DNA from: Nonomuraea helvata
GTDB lineage: Bacteria; Actinomycetota; Actinomycetes; Streptosporangiales; Streptosporangiaceae
Direction: 5' to 3'
NCBI RefSeq assembly: GCF_039535785.1
Contig: NZ_BAAAXV010000001.1
Span: forward strand, 2,170,001-2,234,000
Length of the DNA stretch: 64,000 nucleotides
Shown here: positions 51,658-61,572 of the stretch, in pieces
How positions within the stretch are numbered: position 1 is the stretch's first letter
Layout: every line of letters starts with the position of its first letter
Made by a program: the position numbers and the translations under genes
Notes under the pieces: generated by a model
The model's database searches: none
What the model was told of the DNA's origin: nothing
What the model saw: only the letters and a program-made list of their open reading frames with translations

Positions 51658-52502
51658 GTGAGCACCCTCGACCGCAACACGAACAGGCCCTGCGGCCGTA
51701 CCTGCAGGAACGCGATGATCACGGCGAACACGATCACCTTCGCCAGGGAGGCGTCCGACCAGAACTCGGCGTAGGAGTTCAGCAGCCCCAGCCCGATCGC
51801 CGCCAGCACGGCCCCGCGCAGCTGCCCGAGCCCGCCCGCCACGACGACGAGGAAGGCGTCCACGATGTAGTACGTCCCGAGCGCCGGCCCGACGGGCCCG
51901 ATGAGCGTCAGCGCCACCCCGGCCACCCCCGCCAGCCCGGACCCGATGAAGAACGTCAGCATGTCCACCCGGCCGGTGTCGATGCCGCTGGTCGCCGCCA
52001 GCTGCCGGTTCTGGACCACGGCCTGCGTCCTGCGCCCCAGCCCGGTGCGGGTGAGGTACAGCCAGACCGCCACCACGCCGGCCACCGCGAGCCCCATGAT
52101 GAACAGCCGGTTGTAGGGCAGGATGCCCAACCCTCCCGACAGCCAGGAAGGGGCGGGCACCTGCACGTTCGGCGCCCCGAACAGGTCACGGGCGAGCTGC
52201 TGCAGCACCAGGCTCACGCCCCAGGTGAGCAGCAGCGTGTCCAGCGGCCGGCCGTAGAAGTGCCTGATGGCGGCCCGCTCGAGGATCAGCCCCATGACGC
52301 CGGCCACCAGGAACGCCACCGGCAGCGCCAGCACGAGGTCCTGGAGCAGGAACGCGGTGTACGCCCCCGCCATGATGAACTCGCCGTGCGCCATGTTGAT
52401 CACGCCCATCTGCCCGAACGTGAACGTCAGCCCGAGCGCGATGAGCAGCAGCACCGCCCCGATCGACAGCCCGATGGGGAGCTGGTTGACGAAGGCCGAC
52501 AT
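51654..52502 (-). CDS. urtB: urea ABC transporter permease UrtB
   Basis: 282 residues, LivH-type permease: GLTFTFGQMGVINMAHGEFI, TRTGLGRRTQAVVQNRQLAA and a C-terminal RPQGLFVLR. The start ATG 52502 shares its A with the urtA stop (TGATG), which is why the longer upstream open frame is rejected. Shorter than UrtB versions that carry an N-terminal extension. Confidence 0.93.
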   Translation of the reverse strand: MSAFVNQLPIGLSIGAVLLLIALGLTFTFGQMGVINMAHGEFIMAGAYTAFLLQDLVLALPVAFLVAGVMGLILERAAIRHFYGRPLDTLLLTWGVSLVLQQLARDLFGAPNVQVPAPSWLSGGLGILPYNRLFIMGLAVAGVVAVWLYLTRTGLGRRTQAVVQNRQLAATSGIDTGRVDMLTFFIGSGLAGVAGVALTLIGPVGPALGTYYIVDAFLVVVAGGLGQLRGAVLAAIGLGLLNSYAEFWSDASLAKVIVFAVIIAFLQVRPQGLFVLRSRVLT

Positions 52503-53722
52503 CACTTGCCCGCCGCCAGGCCGGCCGCCCAGGAGTAACCCTTGAGGTACGGGTCCGGCTTGATCGGCTTGCCGGAGTCCCACACCTGCTTGATCAGGCC
52601 GTCGGGCTGGATGACGCCGATGCGGGCGGTCTTGTACATGTGCTGGTTCTCGCCGTCGATCGTGACCTGGCCCTCGGGGCGTTCGAGCGAGATGCCGGGC
52701 GCGGCTTTCTTGACCGCCTCGACCTCGGTCGTGCCCGCCTTCTTGACCGCCTCGGCCCACAGGTAGACCGCGTTGTACCCGGCCTCCATGGGGTCGGAGG
52801 TGACCTTGTTCTGCCCGTACTTGGCCTTGTACGCCTTGACGAAGGCGTCGTTCGCCGGGGTGTCGGTGGTCTGGTAGTAGTTCCAGGCGACCGGCTGGCC
52901 CACGATGTTGTCCACGCCGATGCCGGTGACCTCCTCCTCGGCGATGCTCACCGACAGCACCGGCATGGTCTGGGCCGAGGCGCCCGCGCTCTTGAGCTGT
53001 TTGAAGAAGGCCACGTTGCTGTCGCCGTTGAGCGTGTTGAAGACCGCGTCCGGCTTGGCCTGCATGACCTTGTTGACGAGGGTGGAGTATTCGGTGTGGC
53101 CCAGGGGGGTGTACTCCTCGCCGAGGATCTCCATCCCGTTCGCCGCCGCGTACGCCTTGATGATCTTGTTGGCGGTGCGCGGGAAGACGTAGTCGCTGCC
53201 CACCAGGAACAACTTCTTCTTGCCCTGCTCCTTCAGGTAGTCCAGGCCCGGGATGATCTGCTGGTTGGTGGTGGCGCCCGTGTAGAAGATGTACGGCGAG
53301 CTCTCCAGCCCCTCGTACTGCACCGGATACCACAGCAGCGCCTTGTAACGCTCGAAGACCGGCAGCATGGCCTTCCTGCTGGCCGAGGTCCAGCCGCCGA
53401 AGACGGTGGCGACCTTGTCCTGCCTGATCAGCTTCGTCGCCTTCTCCGCGAACGTGGGCCAGTCGGAGGCGCCGTCCTCGACCACGGGAACGAGCTTCTT
53501 GCCCAGCACGCCGCCCGCCTTGTTGATCTCGTCGATCGCGAGCAGCTCGGCGTCGCGGACGGTGACCTCGCTGATCGCCATCGTGCCGCTGAGCGAGTGG
53601 AGGAGCCCCACCTTGATCTCTTTCGACTCGGCGGCGGGCTTCGCGTCGGATCCGCAGGCCGCGAGGGCAGACACCAGGGCCCCCGCTGCCAGCGCCGAGA
53701 CAATCGGACGGGAGATTCGCAC
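52502..53722 (-). CDS. urtA: urea ABC transporter substrate-binding lipoprotein UrtA
   Basis: 406 residues from GTG 53722 with AGGAAGG upstream. Lipobox SALAAC, then a Leu/Ile/Val-binding-type fold with UrtA motifs [46 protein letters not shown] and [12 protein letters not shown]. It captures urea outside the membrane for UrtBCDE. It diverges from ureA across a GlnR-like operator. Confidence 0.94.
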   Translation of the reverse strand: MRISRPIVSALAAGALVSALAACGSDAKPAAESKEIKVGLLHSLSGTMAISEVTVRDAELLAIDEINKAGGVLGKKLVPVVEDGASDWPTFAEKATKLIRQDKVATVFGGWTSASRKAMLPVFERYKALLWYPVQYEGLESSPYIFYTGATTNQQIIPGLDYLKEQGKKKLFLVGSDYVFPRTANKIIKAYAAANGMEILGEEYTPLGHTEYSTLVNKVMQAKPDAVFNTLNGDSNVAFFKQLKSAGASAQTMPVLSVSIAEEEVTGIGVDNIVGQPVAWNYYQTTDTPANDAFVKAYKAKYGQNKVTSDPMEAGYNAVYLWAEAVKKAGTTEVEAVKKAAPGISLERPEGQVTIDGENQHMYKTARIGVIQPDGLIKQVWDSGKPIKPDPYLKGYSWAAGLAAGK

Positions 53723-53861
53723 AGCCGTTCCTTCCTGGCTACCGATACTGCGAGAAAGGTGACTCGGCGAGATTTCCCACGAAGATCCCGGCCGTTAAGA
53801 CGTGTTTGCCGGATGTTCACAAACGCACTTAATCCGAAATGTGGAGATTGAGAAGCAGAGC

Positions 53862-53899
53862 GAAACCAACACGACACCCCTTGGCAACAGCCATGAAAC
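53862..53899. promoter_or_regulatory. GlnR-type nitrogen-control box
   Basis: Four half-sites at exact 11-base spacing: GAAAC (53862), GACAC (53873), GCAAC (53884) and GAAAC (53895), each separated by six bases. This periodic nAAC/nnAC pattern matches the actinobacterial GlnR box (gTnAC-n6-GaAAC repeats). It lies 23 bases before ureA in the 199-base ureA/urtA divergent region, so GlnR may control urea hydrolysis and uptake together. Confidence 0.65.
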
Positions 53900-53921
53900 C
53901 GCCGGTTCCTATGGTCCGGCC

Positions 53922-54224
53922 ATGCGGCTTACCTCACACGAGCAGGAGCGGCTGCTCATTCACGTCGCCGCCGGGGTGGCGCGCGAGCGGCAGGCCAGAG
54001 GCCTGCGCCTGAACCATCCGGAGGCTACCGCCGTCATCGCGTCGTTCCTCATGGAGGGGGCCAGGGACGGGCGCACCGTGGCCGAGCTGATGGAGGCGGG
54101 ACGGTCGGTGCTCGGCCGGGCCGACGTCATGGAAGGCGTTCCGGAGATGCTGGAGAGCGTGCAGATCGAGGCGACGTTCCCCGACGGCACGAAGCTGGTC
54201 ACCGTGCACAGGCCGATCCCGTGA
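53922..54224 (+). CDS. ureA: urease gamma subunit
   Basis: 100 residues, the standard UreA length, with [27 protein letters not shown] and [13 protein letters not shown]. Small structural subunit of nickel urease. It overlaps ureB by GTGA. Confidence 0.96.
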   Translation: MRLTSHEQERLLIHVAAGVARERQARGLRLNHPEATAVIASFLMEGARDGRTVAELMEAGRSVLGRADVMEGVPEMLESVQIEATFPDGTKLVTVHRPIP

Positions 54225-54532
54225 TCCCCGGCGAGTACGCCCACCCCGAGGGCGATCTCACGCTCAATCCCGGGCGCGAGCGGGTGACCGTGCGGGTGAT
54301 CAACACGGCCGACCGGCCGGTGCAGGTGGGCTCCCACTACCACTTCGCGGCCGCCAACCCGGGGCTGGAGTTCGACAGGCAGGCGGCCTGGGGCAGGCGG
54401 CTCGACGTGCCGGCCGGGACGGCGGTCAGGTTCGAGCCGGGCGTCGAGCGCGATGTGACGCTGGTGCCGCTGGCGGGCAACCGGGTGGTCCCGGGGCTGC
54501 GGCCGGAGTGGGCGGGGCCGCTCGATGGCTGA
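54221..54532 (+). CDS. ureB: urease beta subunit
   Basis: 103 residues: [39 protein letters not shown] and [20 protein letters not shown] are classic UreB blocks. It starts GTG overlapping ureA and overlaps ureC by eight bases. Confidence 0.96.
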   Translation: MIPGEYAHPEGDLTLNPGRERVTVRVINTADRPVQVGSHYHFAAANPGLEFDRQAAWGRRLDVPAGTAVRFEPGVERDVTLVPLAGNRVVPGLRPEWAGPLDG

Positions 54533-56231
54533 CATCTCGCGCGCCCGGTATGCGGCACTGTACGGTCCCACGGTCGGCGACCGGATCCGGCTGGCCGACA
54601 CCGACCTGTTCATCGAGGTCACCGAGGACCGGTCGATCGGGCCTTCCGGCCCCGGCGACGAGGCCGTCTTCGGCGGCGGCAAGGTGATCCGCGAGTCCAT
54701 GGGGCAGGCGCGGGCCACCCGGGCGGAGGGCGCGGCCGACCTGGTCATCACCGGCGCGGTGATCCTCGACCACTGGGGCGTGGTCAAGGCCGACGTCGGC
54801 ATCCGCGACGGCCGCATCCACGCCATCGGCAAGGCCGGGAACCCCGACACGATGGACGGCGTCGACCTGGTCATCGGGCCGTCCACCGAGGTGCTCGCGG
54901 GCAACGGCAAGATCCTCACCGCCGGGGCCGTCGACTCGCACGTCCATCTGATCTGCCCGCAGCTCCTCGACGAGGCGATCGGGTCCGGTGTGACCACGAT
55001 CGTCGGGGGCGGCACCGGACCCGTGGAGGGCACCAAGGCGACCACCGTCACCGGGGCCTGGTACCTGGGCCGGATGCTGGAGTCGCTGGACGCGTACCCG
55101 CTGAACTTCGCGCTGCTCGGCAAGGGCAACACCGTCTCGTCCGAGGGCCTGCTGGAGCAGCTCAGGGCGGGCGCCTCCGGCTTCAAGCTGCACGAGGACT
55201 GGGGCTCGACGCCGGCCGCCATCGACGCGTGCCTGAACGTGGCCGACGCGGCGGGGGTGCAGGTGACGCTCCACACGGACACGCTGAACGAGGCCGGGTT
55301 CGTGGAGTCGACGCTGAAGGCCGTCGGGGACCGGACGATCCACGCGTACCACACCGAGGGGGCCGGCGGCGGCCACGCGCCGGACATCATCCGCGTCGCG
55401 GCCTACCCCAACATCCTGCCCTCCTCCACCAACCCCACCCGGCCGCACACCGTCAACACGCTCGACGAGCACCTCGACATGCTCATGGTGTGCCACCACC
55501 TCAACCCGTCGATCCCGGAGGACCTGGCGTTCGCCGAGTCCCGCATCAGGCCCACGACGATGGCCGCCGAGGACGTGCTGCACGATCTGGGGGCGATCTC
55601 GATGATCGGCTCGGACTCGCAGGCGATGGGGCGGATCGGGGAGACGATCATCCGTACGTGGCAGACGGCGCACGTCATGAAGGGCCGTCGCGGGTCTCTC
55701 GGCGGACCTGCGGACAATCTGCGCGCCCGCCGATACATCGCGAAATATACGATATGTCCGGCTATCGCCCATGGGCTGGACGGCGAGATCGGCTCCGTCG
55801 AACGCGGCAAGCTCGCCGACCTCGTTCTCTGGGACCCGGCGTTCTTCGGGGTCAAGCCGGACCTCGTGCTCAAGGGCGGCGTGGTGGCCTGGGCCCAGAT
55901 GGGCGACGCCAACGCCTCCATCCCGACGCCCCAGCCGGTGCTGCCCCGTCCCATGTTCGGCGCCTCACCGGTGACCGCCGCCGCCACCTCCCTCCACTTC
56001 GTCGCCCCGCTCGCCCTCGACTCCGGCCTCACCGACCACCTGTCCGTACGCCGCCGCCTGGCGCCGGTGGCGGACGTACGGCGGCGCGGGAAGTCCTCGA
56101 TGCCGCTGAACGACGCCATGCCCCGGATCGAGGTGGCGCCCGACACGTTCGAGGTCCGGGTCGACGGCGACCTCATCGAGCCGGCCCCCGCCGCCACCCT
56201 GCCGATGGCCCAGCGCTACTTCCTCTTCTGA
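54525..56231 (+). CDS. ureC: urease alpha subunit
   Basis: 568 residues. Catalytic subunit hydrolysing urea to ammonia and carbamate. Nickel ligands and catalytic residues are intact: [10 protein letters not shown] (two His), GFKLHEDWG (carbamylated Lys), [38 protein letters not shown] (catalytic-flap His) and [10 protein letters not shown] (Asp). Full length. Confidence 0.97.
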   Translation: MADISRARYAALYGPTVGDRIRLADTDLFIEVTEDRSIGPSGPGDEAVFGGGKVIRESMGQARATRAEGAADLVITGAVILDHWGVVKADVGIRDGRIHAIGKAGNPDTMDGVDLVIGPSTEVLAGNGKILTAGAVDSHVHLICPQLLDEAIGSGVTTIVGGGTGPVEGTKATTVTGAWYLGRMLESLDAYPLNFALLGKGNTVSSEGLLEQLRAGASGFKLHEDWGSTPAAIDACLNVADAAGVQVTLHTDTLNEAGFVESTLKAVGDRTIHAYHTEGAGGGHAPDIIRVAAYPNILPSSTNPTRPHTVNTLDEHLDMLMVCHHLNPSIPEDLAFAESRIRPTTMAAEDVLHDLGAISMIGSDSQAMGRIGETIIRTWQTAHVMKGRRGSLGGPADNLRARRYIAKYTICPAIAHGLDGEIGSVERGKLADLVLWDPAFFGVKPDLVLKGGVVAWAQMGDANASIPTPQPVLPRPMFGASPVTAAATSLHFVAPLALDSGLTDHLSVRRRLAPVADVRRRGKSSMPLNDAMPRIEVAPDTFEVRVDGDLIEPAPAATLPMAQRYFLF

Positions 56232-56241
56232 TGGATCTCTG

Positions 56242-56934
56242 ATGAACCCGGCCCTGCTCCTCCTCGCCGACTCCCGCCTCCCGGCCGGCGGCCACGCCCA
56301 CTCGGGCGGGACCGAACAGGCGGTCACGTCGGGGGCGGTGCACGACGTGCCCTCGCTGGCGCGCTTCCTCCGTGGACGCCTCCACACGGCGGGCACGGTC
56401 GCCGCCGCCCTGACCGCCGCCGCCTGCACCCAAGCCACCACCTGCGCATCGCCGGGCGGTGTGGAGTCGCCGTGGGCGGTGCTCGACGCCGAGACCGATG
56501 CCAGGACCGCCGCGCCCGCCCAGCGGGAGGCGTCCAGGACGCAGGGCAGGCTCCTGCTGAGGGTCGCCCGCCGCGTGTGGCCGTCGCCGGTGCTCGACGA
56601 GCTGGCGCGGGACGTACCGAACCCCCATCATCCGATCACCCTCGGAGTGGCGGCGCACGCGGCGGGCGCGACGCCGGAGGAGGCGGCCATGGCGGCGGCG
56701 TACCACGCGGTCAGCGGCCCCGCCACGGCGGCCGTCCGGCTGATCGGGCTGGACCCGGTGGCCGTGCACGGGCTGCTGGCCGACCTCACCCCGGACCTCA
56801 CCGCCGTGGCCGCGCAGGCCCACCTCGCCGCCGCCGACGCACTCTGGGGAACGTTGCCCGCGTACTCGTCCCCGGCCCTTGATCTCCTGGCCGAGCATCA
56901 TGCGCGGGCCGCGGTCAGGCTGTTCGTCTCCTAA
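56242..56934 (+). CDS. ureF: urease accessory protein UreF
   Basis: 230 residues: [23 protein letters not shown], then helical domain with [20 protein letters not shown] and a C-terminal [16 protein letters not shown]. It forms the nickel-delivery complex with UreG and UreD. It starts 11 bases after ureC. Confidence 0.94.
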   Translation: MNPALLLLADSRLPAGGHAHSGGTEQAVTSGAVHDVPSLARFLRGRLHTAGTVAAALTAAACTQATTCASPGGVESPWAVLDAETDARTAAPAQREASRTQGRLLLRVARRVWPSPVLDELARDVPNPHHPITLGVAAHAAGATPEEAAMAAAYHAVSGPATAAVRLIGLDPVAVHGLLADLTPDLTAVAAQAHLAAADALWGTLPAYSSPALDLLAEHHARAAVRLFVS

Positions 56935-56951
56935 GGAAGGGATCCCGACAT

Positions 56952-57626
56952 ATGGGCGCCAATCACGACGACCACCACCACGCCCCCGACGGCCGCGGCC
57001 GGGCGCTGCGGCTCGGCGTGGGCGGCCCGGTGGGCAGCGGGAAGACGGCCCTGGTGGCCGCGCTGTGCCGGACGCTGGGCCCGTCGCTGTCCTTGGGCGT
57101 GGTCACGAACGACATCTACACCACCGAGGACGCCGACTTCCTGCGCCGGACGGGCGTGCTCGACCAGGAGCGCATCCTCGCCGTCGAGACCGGCTGCTGC
57201 CCCCACACCGCCATCCGCGACGACATCGCCGCGAACCTGGACGCCGTGGAGACCCTGGAGCACCGGTTCGGCCCGCTGGACCTGGTGATCGTGGAGAGCG
57301 GCGGCGACAACCTGACGGCCACGTTCAGCCGGGGGCTGGCCGACAGGCAGATCTTCGTGCTGGACGTGTCGGGCGGCGACAAGGTGCCGCGCAAGGGCGG
57401 TCCGGGGGTCACGACGGCCGACCTGCTGGTCATCAACAAGACCGACCTCGCCCCGATGGTGGGCGCCGATCTGGGCGTGATGGACCGCGACGCGGCGGCC
57501 GTACGCGGGGACAGGCCGGTGCTGTTCACCTCGATCAGAGAGGATCCCACCGCCGCCACGGTCGCCGGCTGGGTCTCCGAGCAGGTGACGGCCTGGGCCC
57601 GCGCCCACGCGGCCTCCGTGTCGTGA
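56952..57626 (+). CDS. ureG: urease accessory GTPase UreG
   Basis: 224 residues: short His-rich N-terminus ([11 protein letters not shown], nickel binding), P-loop [27 protein letters not shown] with the CPH nickel motif, [12 protein letters not shown] and NKTDLAP. It drives GTP-dependent nickel insertion. Its stop shares a base with ureD (TGATG). Confidence 0.96.
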   Translation: MGANHDDHHHAPDGRGRALRLGVGGPVGSGKTALVAALCRTLGPSLSLGVVTNDIYTTEDADFLRRTGVLDQERILAVETGCCPHTAIRDDIAANLDAVETLEHRFGPLDLVIVESGGDNLTATFSRGLADRQIFVLDVSGGDKVPRKGGPGVTTADLLVINKTDLAPMVGADLGVMDRDAAAVRGDRPVLFTSIREDPTAATVAGWVSEQVTAWARAHAASVS

Positions 57627-58366
57627 TGTCCGGCCCCCTGATATCTGGCCGTCGCGCGATGCGGGCCGCCGCCGCGGTGGCCACCGCCCTGTCCGCGGAC
57701 GGCCGGACCCTGGTCCACCGCCTGGCCTCGGCGCCGCCGCTGACGCTGCGCCAGACGGGGCCGTACACCGTGCACCTCGTCTCCACGGCGGCGGGCCCGC
57801 TCGGCGGCGACCGGCTCCACCTGGACCTCGACGTGGCTCCACGCACCACCCTGGAGCTCGGCTCGGTCGCCGCCACCCTGGTCCTGCCGGGGGACGGTGA
57901 GTCCGAGATGCTGGTCACCGCCCGGGTGGGGGCGGGCGCGACGCTCCGGTTCGCGCCGGAGCCCACGGTGCTCGCCGCCGGCTCCCGGCACCGCCTCCTC
58001 GTACGCCTCGAGCTGGCGGCGGACGCCGAGGTGCGGTGGCGCGAGGAGATCGTCTTCGGCCGGCACGGCGAGGCGCCGGGACGCTGCCATGCCCGCTTCG
58101 ACGCGACGTGCGACGGCCGCCCGCTGCTCAGGCAGGAGTTCACCGTCGGCGACCCCGTCCTGGACACGTCCCCGGCCGTCTACGGCACGGCTCGCTGCGT
58201 CGGCACCACGTTCCTCACGACAACCATCAAGGAGCCGGCCGTGGCTGAGGGCGTCGCCGTCCTGCCCCTGGCCGGCCCGGGCACGTTGGTGTCCGCCCTG
58301 GCGGGCGACGCGGTCCTGCTCCGCTCCCGCCTCGAATGGGGCGAACGCACCGCCACCACCCCCTGA
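57626..58366 (+). CDS. ureD: urease accessory protein UreD
   Basis: 246 residues with the UreD patterns HLVSTAAGPLGGDRLHLDLD, RFAPEPTVLAAGSRHRL (usually PQ/PE-P) and RWREEIVFGRHGEAPGR. Scaffold for the UreFG complex on apo-urease. Its position after ureG is the common actinobacterial order ABCFGD. Confidence 0.92.
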   Translation: MSGPLISGRRAMRAAAAVATALSADGRTLVHRLASAPPLTLRQTGPYTVHLVSTAAGPLGGDRLHLDLDVAPRTTLELGSVAATLVLPGDGESEMLVTARVGAGATLRFAPEPTVLAAGSRHRLLVRLELAADAEVRWREEIVFGRHGEAPGRCHARFDATCDGRPLLRQEFTVGDPVLDTSPAVYGTARCVGTTFLTTTIKEPAVAEGVAVLPLAGPGTLVSALAGDAVLLRSRLEWGERTATTP

Positions 58367-58382
58367 GGGTGTCGCCGTGGTG

Positions 58383-58880
58383 ATGGTGAGAGGCGCTTCC
58401 CCGGCTTACAGTGATCGTGTGGCCGATGACTTCCAGCCTGCCCCAGCGACCCGGCGCGGCTACGCGCTCGGCGTGGTGGTCGCCGGAGCGCTCCTGGTGG
58501 GCTGCGCCGTGCTCCCGTGGGCCGGGCTCGAGGTGAGGAGCGACCTCATCGGCGGCGGCCTGGCCGACGACATCCGCGGCATCGACGACCGGTTCGGCGT
58601 CTACACGCTGGTGGCCGGGCTGATCGCGCTGGCCTGCGGCGTCGCGGGGCTGCTCACCCGCCCGAGGGTCGCCGCCCTGGCCGCCCTCCCCGGAGCGGCG
58701 GCGGTGGCGGTGCTGGTGCTCTTCATGACCGACGGGAGCGGGCTGCGCGACCGGATCTCCGTGGACCTGGGCGACGTGCTGTCGATCGGGCCTGTGGTCA
58801 AGTTCGGCTGGTTCGCCGCGCTGGGCTGCTCCGTGGCGGTCGTCGTGCTCTCCGTCCTGGCGCTGCTACGGCGTGCCTGA
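58383..58880 (+). CDS. small membrane protein of unknown function
   Basis: 165 residues from ATG 58383 (GTG 58419 is an alternative and would remove 12 residues). Four membrane helices (GYALGVVVAGALLVGCAVLPW; YTLVAGLIALACGVAGLL; ALAALPGAAAVAVLVLFM; FAALGCSVAVVVLSVLALL) resembling Trp-x-x membrane proteins common in actinomycetes. It starts shortly after ureD but shows no urease link. It converges on era. Confidence 0.65.
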   Translation: MVRGASPAYSDRVADDFQPAPATRRGYALGVVVAGALLVGCAVLPWAGLEVRSDLIGGGLADDIRGIDDRFGVYTLVAGLIALACGVAGLLTRPRVAALAALPGAAAVAVLVLFMTDGSGLRDRISVDLGDVLSIGPVVKFGWFAALGCSVAVVVLSVLALLRRA

Positions 58881-58883
58881 CGA

Positions 58884-59801
58884 TCAGTCGTAGAAGCCCA
58901 GCCGCCGCAGCTGCTTCGGGTCGCGCTGCCAGTCCTTGGCCACGCTGATCCGCAGGTCGAGGTAGACGCGTGTGCCCAGCAGGGCCTCGATCTGCTTGCG
59001 GGCCTTGGTGCCGACCTCGCGCAGCCGCTCTCCCTTGTGCCCGATGACGATCGCCTTCTGCGACGGACGCTCCACGAACATGTGCGCGTAGATGTCCAGC
59101 AGGTCGTCGCGCCCCTCACGGGGCAGCATCTCGTCCACGACCACGGCGATCGAGTGGGGCAGCTCGTCGCGAACGCCCTCCAGCGCCGCCTCCCTGATCA
59201 GCTCGCCCACCAGCACCTGCTCCGGCTCGTCCGTGAGCTGCCCGTCCTCGTAGAGCGGCGGCGACTCGGGCAGGTGCTCGATCAGCACGTCGGCCACCAC
59301 GTCGAGCTGCTCGCCCGACTGCGCCGACACCGGAACGATCGCCGCGAACTCCGCCACCTGCGACACCGCCAGCAGCTGCTCAGCGATCTGCTCCTTGGTC
59401 GCCAGGTCGCACTTGGTCACCACGGCCACGAGCGGCGTCTTCTTCACGGCCGAGAGCTTGTCGGCGATGAACCGGTCGCCCTTGCCGATCGGCTCGTTGG
59501 CGGGCACGCAGAAGGCGATCACGTCCACCTCGGTCAGCGTGGAGAGCACCAGGCTGTCGAGCCGCTCCCCCAGCAGCGTGCGCGGCCGGTGCAGGCCGGG
59601 TGTGTCGACGATGACGATCTGGGCGTCGGGACGGTGCACGATGCCCCTGATCGCGCGCCTGGTCGTCTGCGGCTTGGACGAGGTGATCGCCACTTTGGTG
59701 CCGACCAGGGCGTTCATGAGCGTGGACTTGCCGACGTTCGGCCTCCCCACGAAGCAGGCGAATCCGGCGCGATGGCTGTCTGGCGAAGTCACGTACTGCA
59801 T
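58884..59801 (-). CDS. era: GTPase Era
   Basis: 305 residues: G1 GRPNVGKST, G2 KPQTTRRAIRG, G3 DTPGLHRP, G4 TKCD, then the C-terminal KH domain with GHKGERLREVGTKARKQIE. It binds 16S rRNA and assists 30S maturation. Part of the conserved phoH-ybeY-corC-CDA-era set. Confidence 0.96.
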   Translation of the reverse strand: MQYVTSPDSHRAGFACFVGRPNVGKSTLMNALVGTKVAITSSKPQTTRRAIRGIVHRPDAQIVIVDTPGLHRPRTLLGERLDSLVLSTLTEVDVIAFCVPANEPIGKGDRFIADKLSAVKKTPLVAVVTKCDLATKEQIAEQLLAVSQVAEFAAIVPVSAQSGEQLDVVADVLIEHLPESPPLYEDGQLTDEPEQVLVGELIREAALEGVRDELPHSIAVVVDEMLPREGRDDLLDIYAHMFVERPSQKAIVIGHKGERLREVGTKARKQIEALLGTRVYLDLRISVAKDWQRDPKQLRRLGFYD

Positions 59802-59810
59802 TGTGTCCCA

Positions 59811-60287
59811 TCAACGAGCGTGCTCACGCCACCAGGCGAACGCCTCGGGCGCCACCCGGGGTGTCCACGGGGTCGTGTGCAGCTCGGAAAGCTCCTGCTC
59901 GGTCACCCACCGGTGGTCGTTGATCTCGACGCCGTCAGGCTCAGGCACGCCCGTGACCAGGACGCCACCGTAAACGGCGATGACGTAGCCGACCTGGTGG
60001 CCGTTCGGGTAGACGGTGCGGAACTCGGGGCCGCCGTAGACCCCGATCAGGCCGCGTACCTCGATCTCGATGCCGAGCTCCTCGCGCAGCTCCCGGACGG
60101 CGGTGTCCTGCGGCCGCTCGTCCGGGTCGATGCCGCCGCCGGGCGCCGCCCAGAGGCCAACGTCGCCGTGCCGGGCCACCAGCAGCCTGCCCGCGTCGTC
60201 GAACACGAACGCGGCCGCTGACGGCAGCATGAGCAGCTCGGAGCCGACCTTCTCCCGCAGCCTCGCCAGGAACGGCGACATCGGCAT
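59811..60287 (-). CDS. Nudix hydrolase
   Basis: 158 residues with an intact Nudix box GGGIDPDERPQDTAVRELREELGIE (split here: GGGIDPDE then AVRELREELG) for Mg-dependent hydrolysis of a nucleoside diphosphate-linked compound. The substrate is unknown. It lies between the CDA-like gene (gap of two bases) and era. Confidence 0.9.
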   Translation of the reverse strand: MPMSPFLARLREKVGSELLMLPSAAAFVFDDAGRLLVARHGDVGLWAAPGGGIDPDERPQDTAVRELREELGIEIEVRGLIGVYGGPEFRTVYPNGHQVGYVIAVYGGVLVTGVPEPDGVEINDHRWVTEQELSELHTTPWTPRVAPEAFAWWREHAR

Positions 60288-60289
60288 GG

Positions 60290-60607
60290 TCAGCCCCGCA
60301 GCGTGCCGTCAGGGCCGGCCACGAGCAGGGACTTGACTCCCAGCTCCGCGGCCACGGCCTCGTCGGCGGCGCTCGGGTCGCCCGCGCTCACCAGCGCGAC
60401 GGCCTCCAGGGACCGCGCGCCGCTGGAGACCGCCATGGCCACCGCCACCTGCACCGCCGAGAGCGTCAGCGCGTCCAGCGCCACGTTCGTCGCCGAGTAC
60501 GTACGGCCGGTCTCATCCCGCACGGCGGCGCCCTCGGAAGCCTCGTTGCGCGCCCTGGCCGCCCGCGCCAGAGTGATGATCTTGCTGTCTTCAGGATCGA
60601 GTGTCAC
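60290..60607 (-). CDS. cytidine-deaminase-fold protein lacking the catalytic motifs
   Basis: 105 residues. The cytidine deaminase fold is visible (YSATNVALDALTLSAVQVAVA), but the zinc/catalytic CAE (or HAE) is SAV here and no PCxxC follows, so deamination is not expected. A similar small protein sits at this position beside era and corC in mycobacteria (the Rv2365c position, from memory). Probably a structural or regulatory protein. Annotation pipelines may name it cytidine deaminase. Confidence 0.78.
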   Translation of the reverse strand: MTLDPEDSKIITLARAARARNEASEGAAVRDETGRTYSATNVALDALTLSAVQVAVAMAVSSGARSLEAVALVSAGDPSAADEAVAAELGVKSLLVAGPDGTLRG

Positions 60608-60616
60608 GCAACCAGG

Positions 60617-61243
60617 TTAGGCGCTGGCCATGGAGATGACCGCGTCGACCACCTCGCGGGTGCGGGCGGGGTCCATGTCGTCCATGCTCGTGTGCACGAC
60701 CGACACGAGGGTGTCACCCACCCGCGACAGCACGACGTCCATCGCGTACGGGTAGCCGTTCAGCCGCCCGAGCAGCCGCGCGCTCACGCTCTCGTCCGCC
60801 GAGATCTCGAGCGGCAGCGTCTGCGAGCGCAGGTCGGTGCCGGAGGAGGTGCGTAGCTCGCGGCACGACTCCATGGCCCTGGCCAGCTCGTCGAGGTGCT
60901 CCTCCGCCTCCCCGTCCGCGTAGCGCGCCAGCCCCACGCCGGCCTGCTCCCCCAGCCCGTCACCCCGGTAGCTGACCGCCGCCTGGGCCGTCAGCGCCTG
61001 CCCGGGCGCCCGCCCTCCCGCGGGCTCCAGCACGGCCAGGCAGTTCTCGTCGCCCTGCGTGAACGGCATCCGCCACGCCTGCTCCGGCCTGACCGCGAAC
61101 CCGTCGGGCAGCGCCGGTCCCTTACGGAGCACGTCGCGCAACTGCGCCGCGGCCCGCGGGTCGAGAACGTTCGCGGCGTTCCCGCCCCCGCATCCCGCCA
61201 GAACGCAGGCCAGCAGCCCGCAGGCGATGATCTCGCGTTTCAT
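60617..61243 (-). CDS. lipoprotein of unknown function
   Basis: 208 residues from ATG 61243. Signal peptide with lipobox (IACGLLACVLAGC). The mature domain resembles sensor- or PknH-like extracellular modules (ISADESVSARLLGRLNGYPYAMDVVLSRVGDTLVSVVH), with two cysteines (ENCLAV, ESCREL) probably disulfide-linked. It lies between the CDA-like gene and the corC terminator. Confidence 0.75.
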   Translation of the reverse strand: MKREIIACGLLACVLAGCGGGNAANVLDPRAAAQLRDVLRKGPALPDGFAVRPEQAWRMPFTQGDENCLAVLEPAGGRAPGQALTAQAAVSYRGDGLGEQAGVGLARYADGEAEEHLDELARAMESCRELRTSSGTDLRSQTLPLEISADESVSARLLGRLNGYPYAMDVVLSRVGDTLVSVVHTSMDDMDPARTREVVDAVISMASA

Positions 61244-61312
61244 GATCCCCCCTGGATCGCAGCTTCCCCTGTCGAGGAATGCGGCAATCCACCGGAGATT
61301 CCACCAATACGC

Positions 61313-61355
61313 AAAAAGGGTGCCTCCACCCGGTTCTCCGGATGGGGGCACCCTT
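61313..61355 (-). terminator. Rho-independent terminator of the phoH-ybeY-corC operon
   Basis: The stem AAGGGTGCC (61316-61324) with GGCACCCTT (61347-61355) encloses a CCGG-TTCT-CCGG mini-hairpin. Read on the minus strand it is followed by TTTTTGCG. It lies about 220 bases after corC and before the lipoprotein gene. The remainder of 61244-61572 shows nothing else that I can support. Confidence 0.85.
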
Positions 61356-61572
61356 GACGCCGACCTGCGTCTCAGCCGGCGAGCCGGCCGAGACGCCGTC
61401 GTTCCCCCCAAGGTGCACCCTCCCGCCGCGAACCCCACCCGGCGTTCGAGTGCCTCCCCTTGTGACACCCACCGCACTGGATGCCGTGGTAAGAGAGTGC
61501 CCTGGCGGGCTTGCAGAAGACTTGTAGAACGCTTGCGGCCTTCGCCCCGCTTCATCCACAGTTCGGATGAGA

